Below, piece after piece: positions 54,146-64,000 of a DNA stretch of 64,000 nucleotides (position 1 is the first letter of the stretch; every line of letters starts with the position of its first letter). A program made the translations under genes and the position numbers. Under the pieces are notes generated by a model, which ran no database searches, was not told the origin of the DNA, and worked only from the letters and a program-made list of their open reading frames with translations. Location: the NCBI GenBank assembly GCA_029204225.1, contig CM055107.1, forward strand, positions 29,661,410 to 29,725,409, given 5' to 3'. This DNA comes from Diphasiastrum complanatum. Lineage: Eukaryota; Streptophyta; Lycopodiopsida; Lycopodiales; Lycopodiaceae.

Positions 54146-54253
54146 TTTTTACAAAAAAAAAATCTAATTTTTTTTTCATTAAAAACTGTCGTTTCTGATA
54201 TTCTCACAAAAATCCAAGAAATGTTTAGATTTAATATCATTTTCCGGAATAAC

Positions 54254-54585
54254 CTTGTTTGCTTTCTCAATAATCAGGTTTGCCAGTATATGTGTCTGGG
54301 CACTCCAAATCTTGTCAAAGACAAAAAGAACTTGCTAACTTTTGGAGGAGAAATGTGCAGAAAATCAAGGTGGGTAGAATGGCTGCCACACTTGCAGATG
54401 ACAATCCTCTTGGCCATCATCTTGTTTGCTTTCGCGAGAATCCAGTTTTCCAGTATATGTGTTTGGGCACTCCAAATCTTGTCCAAGACAAGAAGAAACT
54501 TTTGAAGGAGAAATGTGCAGGAAATCAAGGTGGGTACAATGGTTGCCACACTCACAAATGAAAATCCTCTTGGCCATCCTTTTTG
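54254..54585 (+). repeat. 167-bp tandem duplication within a coding-like sequence
   Basis: CTTGTTTGCTTTC starts both copies at 54254 and 54421. Each ends CCTCTTGGCCATC. The duplicated unit encodes the peptide RRNVQ(K/E)IKVG(R/T)M(A/V)ATL and NPLGH, so part of the following gene relic has been doubled. Confidence 0.85.
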
Positions 54586-55048
54586 GTTATGCAAGATTGT
54601 TGATTTGTTAAAGCCCGAGAATGGTGAGATTGTATCTATTAATGTACACTAGTATCGAACAAAACATCATGATGCATTTACAAGAAAGTATGTTCCTAAA
54701 ATGATTGCAAACTCAAATGGTAAAAGAAAACATCTCACAACCAAAAATCGGTTCCACTTAAGTCACCTTGTCCTGAGGCTCAAGGCGGTTGTTATTATTG
54801 TTTATGAATTTGAATTAACCAATTTGGGTTGCTAGTTTCGAAAAACAACAAAGGAAATCATTCGTCAAAGACTGCCAAGAAAAGAATGTGTTGTGAAGTT
54901 GGACCTTCGTCAAGAAAAACAAGAGCATGTAGAGGATGACCTCGGACTGCATAGAGATGAAGATAATGTTTTGATTGCTAGTGATGAGGACGATAGATCT
55001 TCCACTTCTACACATTCTGACGATGATATGTTGAATTTGGAGGCATAG
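54539..55048 (+). pseudogene. Unknown transposon-type protein remnant
   Basis: The plus strand reads MVATLTNENPLGHPFWLCKI, VDLLKPENGEIVSINVH, a stop, YRTKHHDAFTRKYVPKMI, VVIIVYEFELTN, a further stop and frameshift, RKTTKEIIRQRLP and an acidic tail ending DDMLNLEA at 55048. PFWLCKI...INVHWY-like spacing resembles BAH/chromo-type reader folds, and the acidic end resembles that of the CACTA relic at 59.2 kb. The name is uncertain. It is a decayed transposon or host gene copy. Confidence 0.35.
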
Positions 55049-55313
55049 ACACATACGAGGATATAGGTTTTGATGCTTAATCCCAAAAATGCTAGTTTTT
55101 GTATCACAGAATAAATTGTACCAATTGGGGTCTTTCTAATTTCTAGGTACTGTAACATTTAGAAAAAAAAAATTTAATACTTCAGCTTTTACATATTTTA
55201 AAATTTTGGTAAAAAAATTTGTGATTTTTTAATGTACTTTTGGCAATGGGTATGATACTGTAGGACTTTCTTTTTTTTTTATGTGTTAAAAAGTGCCATT
55301 TTCTAACAAGATT

Positions 55314-55740
55314 CTAAGAATATTCCTTATAGTTTACATTTCCACGAAATATTACCCATTTGATATGCAACGGTGTTAAAACGTTCAATGACAACATTGG
55401 CCTGTTTGATGGGGTAGGCCTAGTGCTAGAAATGATGCTTATGGTAGCAAGGGCGGCCTCTGATACCCGCACCTTATGCACTACTCCTTGAAAACTAATG
55501 TAAAATTTGGCTTTGGCCTCGTCCCCACGTGCCAAAAGCCATGCTAATAAACTCCATACAGATTCGATCTGAAAAAATGTGGTGGTGTGAATTCCCAACG
55601 CTTTGAGCAGAGGCTCAATGAGGGTCAGCCATTTTGCCACCTTTCTTGTGCTAGCTAAAGCCACAATGTCCGTTAAAGTTGGAACTTCACGCTATTTCGA
55701 TGATCTCGGTGAAACAGAAATATCGAAATCAGAAAAAGAC
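55314..55740 (-). pseudogene. Unknown ~140-residue protein
   Basis: The minus strand reads MSFSDFDISVSPRSSK, a stop, REVPTLTDIVALASTRKVAK, WLTLIEPLLKALGIHTTTFF, ESVWSLLAWLLARGDEAKAK, FYISFQGVVHKVRVSEAALA and a short Pro-rich end. One stop in the leader; otherwise open for 116 codons. The helical pattern W...LGI...W.LLA..LA.GDE....F......KV..S.AALATI weakly recalls flexible filamentous plant virus coat proteins, but I cannot confirm this. Its last codons are repeated at 48681-48707. Confidence 0.3.
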
Positions 55741-55820
55741 ATGATTTAAGTAGGAAACTAGGCAGGCCAAAAGATTAGAAGGCTTGGGAGCATAATAGAA
55801 CGCTGGTAGGAAGTTTTCAT

Positions 55821-56165
55821 ATGGTTTGGTCGCAGAAAAAATTGGCAAGAGCTTCGCTAGCAGTAGTGAGAAATGAACTCGAAATGGGCCCTTTTGTAGG
55901 CAAATTTGGAGAGTCTACTAGACAAAGTGCTAGTTTGGATATTCAGTTCTGGACAAAAATTTGCAAGCATGCTCAGTACTATGAAAATAGCTTCCAAAAT
56001 CCTAGGCGAAGGTTCTTGACCAGCAGGGTAACTCAGCGAAGGTCTTGTAGATCTAGCAAAGGTTCACAACCCTCGTCTAACTTCAATCTTCACCTATGTA
56101 CTGCATTTATTGACAATTTTCAGATGCCCACCAATCTAATTTTGATGTTTTTAGTCCATCTGTGA
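55821..56165 (+). CDS. Unknown 114-residue reading frame
   Basis: A plus-strand frame (MVWSQKKLARASLAVVRNEL, then an Arg/Ser-rich centre RRFLTSRVTQRRSCRSSK). I do not recognise it. It is divergent from the preceding minus-strand gene and 80 bases from its start. It may be chance. Confidence 0.2.
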   Translation: MVWSQKKLARASLAVVRNELEMGPFVGKFGESTRQSASLDIQFWTKICKHAQYYENSFQNPRRRFLTSRVTQRRSCRSSKGSQPSSNFNLHLCTAFIDNFQMPTNLILMFLVHL

Positions 56166-56399
56166 GGTTGGCGAAAGTTCATAATGACTGCATCATGCTT
56201 GGTGAAGGTTCCCAAGGTGACATAGAGTTAAAAACTAGTACTTTCTGCTCGAAGCCAACATTCGCCCAACTCAGTATAGATAAATCTAAGCTGGATTTAA
56301 CATCTGACAGCTCGACAAATGTTAATATGACTGTTTGAATCAAAATTTGGCCCTAATAGTGATTTTTGGGTCATTTTTTCGCAGATCCAGATTTACCTT

Positions 56400-56870
56400 A
56401 CGTCATGAGAACTATTGCAAGCCTTTGATTGAGTTTTCATACACAATGGTAGAAAACATTCTGCTACAGGTTACAGTCTTTTTATGCTTATGTACAATGT
56501 TCAACCTAGGTAACCTGTTAATGTAATCCATTACTCGGCCGACACTTAACAAGTTCTTGGTGATTGATGGTACATAAAGGACATTTTCTAGATCCATCCT
56601 TTTAGATGATCCTAAACACAAAGGAATGGTTCCAAGACCAGTTATCCTACACCCTTGATCACTTGCAGTAAGATAGACTTTTTAGCACCATTGAAAGAGA
56701 GTAGAATAGAGAAATAGTCTTTTTTAAAGGTCGTCTGGGAGATAGCTCCACTGTCAATCCACCATGCTTCACTTGAGTTGGATTTGGATGATGGTGATGA
56801 GATAGATGCCATCAAGGATGAATCTTCTTCATCTTCCTTGTAAGAACCAACGGAAAGACTACTAATATGA
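56400..56870 (-). pseudogene. Copia protease fragment
   Basis: The minus strand reads SSLMASISSPSSKSNSSEA, WWIDSGAISQTTFKKDYF, then, after a frameshift, GSSKRMDLENVLYVPSITKN and LLSVGRVMDY. WWIDSGA is the aspartic protease active site of Copia elements, and LYVPSITKNLLSV is the following conserved strand. Confidence 0.8.
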
Positions 56871-57326
56871 CGACAAGATCAACACACATAGCGACTAGTG
56901 GGAGCCAAACCACCCATCCAACTAAGATGTATCCGAACACCTCACCCTCGATCCATGGCAAGTGAATACCTAAGGAGAGGAGAAAAACCGGAAACCTAGA
57001 GCCAAAAGTTTAGAATGGAGGAGGGTGTGTCCCTACCTGTATACATAGGGGTAAAAGGCTTGTGCATGCATCCATGCAACCTCCCATGTAGTCCATCTAA
57101 ACATAGGTCATATATCCCATGCTATCCTCATGCATATGACCGTCACAAGCCATGCACTGCTCCACATGTCTCCATACGAGTGTCTGGATTCTCTCAAGGT
57201 TACTAGCTACAAACTGGCCTTAACATGGAATTAAATCAAGGTGTAAACAACAATCTCAAACATCGGAGGTCCAGTCTACCATATTAGGACTTATCCAAAT
57301 CCTTAGCTAAATATCACCGTAACAAA
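56871..57326. other. Unassigned
   Basis: No domain recognised. The plus-strand frame at 57015-57206 is short and Pro/Cys/His-rich without motif support. Confidence 0.3.
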
Positions 57327-57361
57327 GGGGGGGGGGGAGGGGGGGGGGGGGGGGGGGGGGG
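57327..57361 (+). repeat. Poly-G tract (G11 A G23)
   Basis: Thirty-four G in 35 bases. It could form G-quadruplexes on this strand and an i-motif on the other. Length is uncertain because homopolymers of this size are often mis-sequenced. Confidence 0.85.
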
Positions 57362-58524
57362 TCCTCTCTTAACAAGTTTTGTCCTCAAAATAAGAAAAAA
57401 AATATAGGATATTGTTTTCTAATTTTTACCCTCTGCCCAAGAATCATTATCCTCAATTTGATTTTCTTAATCTAAGCAAATACTTAGAGATATAAGAATT
57501 ATCCAATCGTTTGTCTCTCATTGGAGTATTAACTCAGAGTCAAAAGAATACACTACGTGATAACTCAAGTGATTGGGATAATCTTCTCCAAATAAAGACA
57601 TCACCTCACGTACTCCAGATTACATGAACCACTAGGTGAATCAACTCTGTATTTTAAAGATCAAGTCCAGAAGTTATATTAATTTCATTTAGTCTAAAAT
57701 CTATCCACAATTTCTTCTAGATAGAAGTTTTTCTTGGTATGTATATTCTTAGAATATCCAAATATTACAAGGCACAACAATTAAATCGACCAAAATCTCT
57801 AGGAGATCCATCAAGTCTCAGAAAATTTTAACTCCATCTAGACAACTATTACTCTAATGAGTTAAAAGTCCCATTTCTAACACATCATGCAAGAAATCAA
57901 CAATTCATCTAAATCTCAATAAATTTAACTGTCTCCTATAAATCCAGAGATGTAGAGTGAACTTATACACAAGCACACCTATAGACTACAATTTGTAGCA
58001 GAATACCATCCACTAAAGTAAGCAACATTCTTCATAAGCAAAAAAAAAAAAATACTTTACGAGAAATGCTTGTGTAGGCCTCAATAAAACACTGGAGTAA
58101 AGAGATTTAGATTTTCAAAATACTGATATGAAATCTCTATTCATTTATTATGTCAAAATTTACTTAACATAAAAATTATCCACTGACAATTATGAAGTAT
58201 CTGTTTATGATCAATCAACTACAAATATTTAGATTCTCATGATTATGTTTGACCCTTTCCGTGCCTCCCTAATCGGTGCAATCAAGAGGGCAAAGAAGGG
58301 GCTTGGATCTCCAATCAGGTGAGTATTCATCTAGTATCAGGCTTCGATCCAATGGGAGGGGGTAAACACGGTGATAGGAGTGGGAATCTAGGCTTGCTAA
58401 GGTTGTCGACCTTAGATTCAGATTGGATTGTGGAATAGCCTAGATTTGTGCAGCGTTCATCTTTGTTGCTTTTCGTCTTTTTGGTCAAGAAAGTTGGAGT
58501 AGTGCATGAGATCAAACTCCAATT
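57362..58524. other. AT-rich, no gene recognised
   Basis: No coding region supported. The minus-strand frame at 58327-58635 overlaps the CACTA relic antisense and is not called. Confidence 0.3.
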
Positions 58525-59222
58525 TCTAGAGAGCTTGAGTATGTAGGAACTATTCAAGATATATATGAGGCGCGTTTTGGTGAAAATAGTAAATATTTTT
58601 TGTTTGATGTGAAATGGTTCAAAATCAACTATCAAGGGTCAACAGTGAAAAGAGATCGTAGTGGATTTTTTGCTATCAATTCAACCAAGACATTAAGCAT
58701 GGATTTTTCAAACACATTGGTCATGTTGCCTCGTCACTATGAACAGTGTGTTACGTGAATTTTACATTCATTTTTTTCTCAGTTATAATCACTATATTAA
58801 ATATTACACTATTTCATTACAACTAACTATTGTGGACTGTAGTTCCATGATGATAACAACTTTTTTAACTTAGCATTGTTAAATGTGTAGGTATTTTTTC
58901 AACCAGATCGACTAAACAACAAATGGTGGTATGTTGTTTAAGTTAAGCCACATGCAAGACACGTATTTTGAAATGCTTACATTGAGAATGAAATGGAGGA
59001 CCTGAATATTGACCACACAAACATAGTTGATGAAGATATAGAAATATCTCCAAGTTTCTTGAATGTTGAAAACACCATAAATGAATCGAATGATTCTAAC
59101 ACAAACGATGATATTGAGAGAGGGTGTCCGATTATTATACTGATGATGAAATTCATCTAAGTGGAGATGAGTTGCAAGATGTACTGTTGGCTAATGCATT
59201 TGAATCTTGTGATGATAAATAA
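58525..59222 (+). pseudogene. CACTA (En/Spm) transposase C-terminus, DUF4216-like
   Basis: The plus strand reads LEYVGTIQDIYEARFGENSK, YFLFDVKWFKINYQG, VKRDRSGFFAINSTKT and LPRHYEQ. After an intron-like gap to about 58891 it continues VFFQPDRLNNKWWYVV and VKPHARHVF. YxGxIxDIxE, LFxxxWF and QVFF...W.VV are the pattern of DUF4216, the domain at the end of plant CACTA transposases. An acidic tail (YTDDEIHLSGDEL) ends at the stop at 59222. The catalytic TNP2 part is absent, one in-frame stop occurs before VKPHA, and the splice donor looks damaged. Confidence 0.7.
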
Positions 59223-59771
59223 ACTATATATATGTGTGTCACAACCATTTTTGTGATAAAATAATAGTTTACATAATTGCATCTTTATACATTCTTACCT
59301 TCTAGATCTGCCAGTTTTGGGTCCTAGTTTCATTGATAGGTGGTATGAGGCTACCATTCATCCACCTAGTTACTTTACTTACCAGTCTCTCTAGCAATTT
59401 TGATTTGTTTTCTTACTAGAAACCATTGCCGAAGGGCTCGTTTTTCCTCTAACACCTCCTATCCATCATACTAAGATACCTCTCTGCCCATAATTGGTTG
59501 ATGTAATCCATACTATGATGAGTACTTACCATGTGCTGCATAACCACATAGAGCCGCCTAGTTTAGAATCACTTTGAAAATAACAATGATAATGCATGCA
59601 ACTCTGAGCTACACACCAATTTTTGTAAGCAAAGGGGCCATGGTCTATCAGATCTAACCATTTTACCTCTCTTACACTTATAGCTTTGTTCAATACAAGT
59701 CTACATACTTCGCAATCATCAATGGGATGTCCTCCAAAAATGTATCGACATGTCAATTAGTCCATTCCACG
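59223..59771. other. Unassigned, CACTA 3' flank
   Basis: No gene recognised. The minus-strand frame at 59526-59756 (CRYIFGGHPIDDCEVCRLVL) has a few Cys/His but no clear domain. Confidence 0.3.
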
Positions 59772-59850
59772 TTGGGCTGGCTCAATTGGTTAGCTTGATA
59801 TCCAAAGTTTCTTTGGTCCCATGTTCTAGTACTCCCTTGGAAAACCAAGA
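59772..59850 (+). mobile_element. tRNA-derived SINE-like copy
   Basis: GGGCTGGCTCAATTGGTTAGC, TATCCAAAGTTTCTTTGGTCCC, a degraded B-box ATGTTCTAGTACTCCC and TTGGAAAACCAAGA. Same family as the array at 26.9-27.5 kb. Confidence 0.75.
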
Positions 59851-60489
59851 TCATTTCAGCATATATATAGGCCAAGTACTCTCTCTTTCTTGATCATTTA
59901 TGGCAAGTTTAGTGTTGGTTCAGTGGCAAAAGACCATCTCCAGAGTGAAATTTTCGGCTTTGCTCAAAATAATATAGCTTCCCATGAAAGAAACAATAAC
60001 AAATTGTGTGTACCTTCTACGACTCTAGTAACTATGTCATTTGGCTTCAAGAAAGAACTGCCTGCCTAGTGACTCGCAATGAATGATAAGGGAATTGACA
60101 TCATGCATAGAAGGTAAGAGACAACAAAAAAACAGCTTCTATATTTTCCATCCAGAGAAAATAGCCTGCTTCAATTGGGCCTTTTCAAACGGACAATATT
60201 TCTTGTGGAGACGATTAAATAGTCTTATTCATTTGTCTACAACTATGAAGAACTGCTACATTTCCATTGTAGCTTACAATGAGGAACAGTCTTTACTGTT
60301 CAGTGAAGCTTGCGCAAAAATAAATTTGCTCTTAAATAAAATATGGATTTGTAACTCATTTATCAGTACAGTTCCATACCCGAAACAAAGTTTGGAAAAC
60401 AATTGACATATCGTGTGCTTTCTAAAAGCAGTATTCCAGACTTGTAACTGTCCAGGTTACAGAGCTATCTCGAAGACGAAATTTCTGAT
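59851..60489. other. Intergenic, dirigent 3' flank
   Basis: No gene recognised. The plus-strand frame at 60083-60406 has no domain support. Confidence 0.35.
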
Positions 60490-61029
60490 TTAATCTAAGT
60501 AGACAGTGGCATGGTGTGACACGGTGGCTGATGCCTGGCCAAAAGTATCGATGACCACTTCCTCAAGGATTCCCCTTGCAAGAATAAAATCTCCTGTTCC
60601 TCCCGCGATCGCATATTTGTTAACTGGTAAATACTGAGAACCTCCGAGTATGTTAATAGTGCTGCCGTTGTATTTTCCACTACGGATACTAACTGTGTAG
60701 CTCACGTAACTAACAAATTCCTCTCTGGAGACATACGTATAAGTACCTTGAGCTCTTCCAAAGCTTGCCGATTTCGGTGAAGGACTCAGGGTTAGCGGAT
60801 CATCAAACACATAAATCTGGCCAAACAACTTGTTCTTCACTTCTGCCTGAAAGTCGTTGGGGTTATTGGCTGTAACGGCTATGGAGGATGAATTAGGTCC
60901 ACTGTAAGGTGTATCGTGCATGTACCAATGCAGATGCACAATCTTCGCCGACACCATCACACGATCCTGCACACAGCTGCTACTACAGAAGATTAACACC
61001 ACCAGAATTATAGCTGAAAGGAGCTGCAT
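60490..61029 (-). CDS. Dirigent protein
   Basis: A secreted beta-barrel protein that guides stereoselective coupling of phenoxy radicals in lignan or related phenolic metabolism in the cell wall. The 179-residue single-exon protein starts at the ATG at 61029, chosen because it gives a good signal peptide (MQLLSAIILVVLIFCSSSC). The open frame extends 53 codons upstream into what is probably the leader. Family motifs follow: HLHWYMHDTPYSGPNSSS (about 34-50), LFGQIYVFDDPLT, FGRAQGTYTYVSREE, the strand YNGSTINILGGSQY, the GGTGDFILARG motif near 143 and the C-terminal TVSHHATVYLD. Two N-glycosylation sequons (NSS, NGS) are present. Length is normal. Which subfamily and which substrate cannot be told from sequence alone. 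Confidence 0.95.
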   Translation of the reverse strand: MQLLSAIILVVLIFCSSSCVQDRVMVSAKIVHLHWYMHDTPYSGPNSSSIAVTANNPNDFQAEVKNKLFGQIYVFDDPLTLSPSPKSASFGRAQGTYTYVSREEFVSYVSYTVSIRSGKYNGSTINILGGSQYLPVNKYAIAGGTGDFILARGILEEVVIDTFGQASATVSHHATVYLD

Positions 61030-61207
61030 TGTGATGTCTGTGAATTGGTATGAAATGCAATAAAAACTATGTTCTGAGTTCGCTCCAATGCAAGCATTAC
61101 ATTGGCATGCGTATATTTCTGATACAAAGGAAAAACAATAAGGTAGTGCAGACGATGACAGCAAAAACGAGCTGTGAGCAATCTGCATGAGTGGGATGAA
61201 ACTGGGT

Positions 61208-61221
61208 GGATATATATATAC

Positions 61222-61228
<7 letters not shown>
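61208..61228 (-). promoter_or_regulatory. TATA box of the dirigent gene
   Basis: An AT run (TATATATGTATATATATATCC on the minus strand) lies about 180-200 bases upstream of the ATG, directly next to the (GA)n tract. This leaves a 5' untranslated region of about 150 bases. Confidence 0.55.

Positions 61229-61286
<58 letters not shown>
61229..61286. repeat. (GA)29 microsatellite
   Basis: Uninterrupted GA repeat of 58 bases abutting the dirigent TATA box. On the gene's strand it is (CT)n. GA/CT tracts are bound by BBR/BPC factors in plants. Confidence 0.95.
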
Positions 61287-61289
<3 letters not shown>

Positions 61290-61699
61290 TGGAGAGTCGA
61301 GACTAAAATAGGGACTTACGTGGGTATGTGTTGGTTTGATGTGTCAGGTGCTTCATGATCAACATAATATATTTGCCAAAAAGGAGCATGTGACATGTGA
61401 GGCAACTTTTAATAGGTTTGGTGTTTGAAATCAAGGTACACATAGGGACCCTCTTACAATTAAGAACCCACCCATTAGTTGTTCACATCATTCAATTGTC
61501 GGCTAGCGATCGTGATCGAAAAAGCTTTCTTGTACTCTCCTAGCTAGGTTAGCACCGATCCAATGGCATACTTCGATGCATTAGTATGAATATGGAATTT
61601 GATCGTCCAATTTGGAGCTCCCAAAATTGGTGCGGAGATCAATGCTATTTTCAATTTCTGAAATGACTCCAATGCTTCTCTTGTCCAAATCGGAATAAT
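61287..61699. other. Dirigent upstream region
   Basis: Probable distal promoter. No gene recognised. A palindrome-like TAGCGATCGTGATCG lies near 61504. Confidence 0.35.
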
Positions 61700-62011
61700 G
61701 GTCAGCTTATAAATTGGTCATGCCAAATCTACGAAGAATAGGATAAAAATTCGGTAATAACTCACAAGATTTGTTCGATCTGTCAATTGGAGGAAACTGT
61801 AGAGCACCTATTTTTTCATTGTGTAGGGCGCTCTGGACAGAGGTCGTGTATCTCCTTCACCATTGGGGGTTCCCCTTATTTCTTGGGATTGACACCATTA
61901 TGTTGTGCGACTCCCCTTTCACTGATTGTCTACTCTGACCTTTTGGCATGTCTGCAGGTTAGCGGTTCTATGGAAGATTCGAACGACATGGAACCATCAG
62001 ATTTTTGAGGG

Positions 62012-62012
<1 letters not shown>
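61700..62012 (+). pseudogene. LINE ORF2 zinc-region fragment
   Basis: The plus strand reads CSICQLEETVEHLFFHC, the zf-RVT motif of plant L1 elements, then after a frameshift WKIRTTWNHQIFEG, its usual C-terminal WxxRNxxxFE end. It is followed by a long (CT)n tract. This is a different LINE lineage from the one at 22.6-24.2 kb. Confidence 0.7.

Positions 62013-62063
<51 letters not shown>
62013..62063. repeat. (CT)n microsatellite
   Basis: About 50 bases of uninterrupted CT repeat directly at the end of the LINE coding fragment (IFEG followed by repeated LS). Confidence 0.95.
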
Positions 62064-62066
<3 letters not shown>

Positions 62067-64000
62067 AATCTTTTCGTGCATACTACTTAGTGATGTTGGA
62101 CTGCATACTACTTAGTGATGTTGGACTGCCTCCATGCAAGGAGAGCTATTATTAGTCCCTATTTTTTTGTATGTATAGCTTGCCTCTCTGGGCAATGTCA
62201 CTGGACTAGCCTTGAGTTGCCTACTTTCCTTTTTGTACCTATACATTTGTGAAAATATACTAGTATCTTTAAGTCTTGCAAAAAAAAATGTCTTAAGAAA
62301 CATAGTGCAAGTCACGAAATCCTATGTATCTCAAAGTAGGAGATTTCAAAGTACAATAAAACTTTAAAATGCATGTTAATATTAATCTCTTAAAACGATA
62401 GTTATTAAAAACAAATTAGATTTCCTATATTTTGCATAATTTTAGAAATAAATATAAGTACTAAAATCAAAATTACTCGAACTAAATTTTAATATCTAGA
62501 ATATCTATATTTTTAACCTTCGCATTTAGCAACTTAAATTCCAAAAAAGTCAAAATATTTAAAATCATAACTTACTTTCAAACATAAAAATAAAGTACTT
62601 CAATTATTGTCAAAATCTTAATTTTGACATAGAATATTTTAGTTAGCAATCATAACTTTTAACAATATAAATTTTTTGTTTAGTGGAACAATATATGTTT
62701 GCTAAGAATTTCGAAAATCGACAATTTTTTTTTATCCAATTTTTTTTAGAAAAGGGTGTCTATATCATTTTATTTTTTGGTCAGCAGGTTATTAAGAGCA
62801 TTGATAAACTTGGGACACTATTATGTACACTAAATGAGTGAGTGACAATGTGGCCACTTACAAAAGGATTTCCTAAAGTTGCAAAATATGCAAGCAACGT
62901 TGAGTATCACTTGAGAATATTATTGGAGCTGAAAATTGACATGAAGGGCTATGCATTGCCATTGTGCAACAAGTGCACAAAAAGAAATAATTGGATGCAA
63001 CTATTAATGATTCAAAGACAATTGCAATATGAGTAGATTCAATCAAATTAGTGAAAGATTTAGTACAATGTATTGGTTAAAGAGATAATTATAAGATATT
63101 TTATTTTTAAACAGTATATTGTAAATGTTTCCATTTTTTTGTATATAAATTATCTTCGACATTCAATAGGTTTGGCATTATTGATAGAAGTGTGTATTTC
63201 TAGTCAAGTAGCTCAAGCTTGTCAATATGGTTAAAATCTGAATAAAAAGGTTCCAATATAGCTGGCATCCCATTTATTCCCTACATATGTGATCTGATTC
63301 TACTTTCATGCATATAAATTGTCAGCAAAAGTGCAAACAGACCATAGATCGTTTCATCTATTCAGTTTTTCACGATTATAATTTTCATGTGAACGAACAG
63401 CAAGATTACTAAGACTTTCCAACTGATACTGTAGTATGAACAAAAAGGACTTACAGATTAGCTGTGCAAACTTAAGTACAACCATTCACGAATCACATAG
63501 GACATTAATGATTCACGTGTAAGCACCATGAATGTAAGCAATGTGGTAATGCTACAAAATTCTTGAGGAAATGGCAAGAAAACTTTCGTCCACAAGAAAC
63601 TAAACCAAAAAACTATTAAAACACTTCGCATGAGCATGCAGCAAAGGAAACAAAGAATGGCAGATCAGCTCGCCTGGCATCTTCATAAATGACACAAAAA
63701 CCTAGCTTCATTACAACCTTGTCACATTTACGGTCAAATGTGATGTGTCCACAAAAGCAAGTAAATGAATTGGTCAAAAGTCTCATAAAAATCTCAAAGG
63801 AAATACAATATAAAAATCCAGGCCAACCTTCATATGCAGAGTAAGGCAAGCCACATGCATCATAAAGTATAGTTATCATTTGACATCAAAAGATAGCCCA
63901 ACCTTTGTTATACTCCCATATGCACCACCTGTATGAACCTTGCAAGAAGTAACTCCTCATCTCGAGCAACATCACAGTATAAAATAGTTAATTGAGCCAA
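62064..64000. other. AT-rich, no supported gene
   Basis: A direct duplication of GCATACTACTTAGTGATGTTGGACTGC lies at 62080-62130. A short plus-strand frame (62842-63036: TKGFPKVAKYASNVEYHLRI) and a minus-strand frame (63616-63879) have no recognisable domains. The window end may enter a gene, but nothing can be shown. Confidence 0.35.

Noticed and set aside
61030-61188. N-terminal extension of the dirigent protein
   Set aside because: The 53 extra codons precede a proper signal peptide starting at 61029 and fall in the likely untranslated leader.
62842-63036. Small plus-strand gene (64 codons)
   Set aside because: No recognisable motif and no second copy in the window; it could be a transposase scrap but cannot be supported.

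Overview
The window is nuclear DNA of a land plant with a large, repeat-rich genome. Three apparently intact host genes lie in 64 kb, and most of the rest is decayed Copia LTR retrotransposons, LINE 3' ends, tRNA-derived SINEs, DNA transposon relics and simple repeats. The gene set (urease accessory UreF, a TMK-type receptor kinase, a dirigent protein) fits a vascular plant. The window alone does not separate fern, lycophyte, gymnosperm and angiosperm.

Layout. 0.1-0.74 kb: a TGACTC-rich tandem array. 2.2-5.9 kb: two related LTR+primer-binding-site units on the minus strand, with Copia Gag and RNase H debris between them. 5.96-6.9 kb: a Copia Gag fragment next to another LTR. 7.2-8.2 kb: UreF, a single exon. 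8.2-12.2 kb: mostly unassigned, with a 120-150 bp tandem repeat near its end. 12.3-22.1 kb: nested retrotransposons. A Copia relic carries an internal segment inverted in place. Its 3' LTR is split by a ~4.3 kb DNA element with terminal inverted repeats and two decayed genes. 22.6-24.2 kb: two LINE 3' ends in opposite orientation. 25.0-25.2 kb: a very unusual nest of palindromes. 26.9-30.8 kb: tRNA-like SINE arrays and other tandem repeats. 31.9-35.03 kb: TMK receptor kinase (minus strand, two exons), with four ~62 bp repeats in its 5' leader.

38.7-42.7 kb: a plus-strand Copia followed by a second, minus-strand Copia that also has its middle flipped in place. 42.7-44.93 kb: a second copy of the 17-21 kb DNA element. 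45.3-47.9 kb: a broken plus-strand gene with a possible ParB-like domain and a clear bacterial-type DNA methyltransferase domain. 48.7-57 kb: further Copia pieces, unknown repeats and hairpins. 58.5-59.2 kb: a CACTA transposase C-terminal (DUF4216-like) relic. 60.49-61.03 kb: a dirigent gene (minus strand) with a TATA box next to a (GA)n tract. 61.7-62.06 kb: a LINE 3' end and a (CT)n tract.

The host genes show no operon-like relationship. UreF acts in nickel delivery to urease, TMK in cell-surface (auxin-linked) signalling, and the dirigent protein in apoplastic phenolic coupling. The best candidates for something undescribed are the ParB/methyltransferase remnant, the two-copy TIR element beside it, and the palindrome nest at 25.0-25.2 kb.
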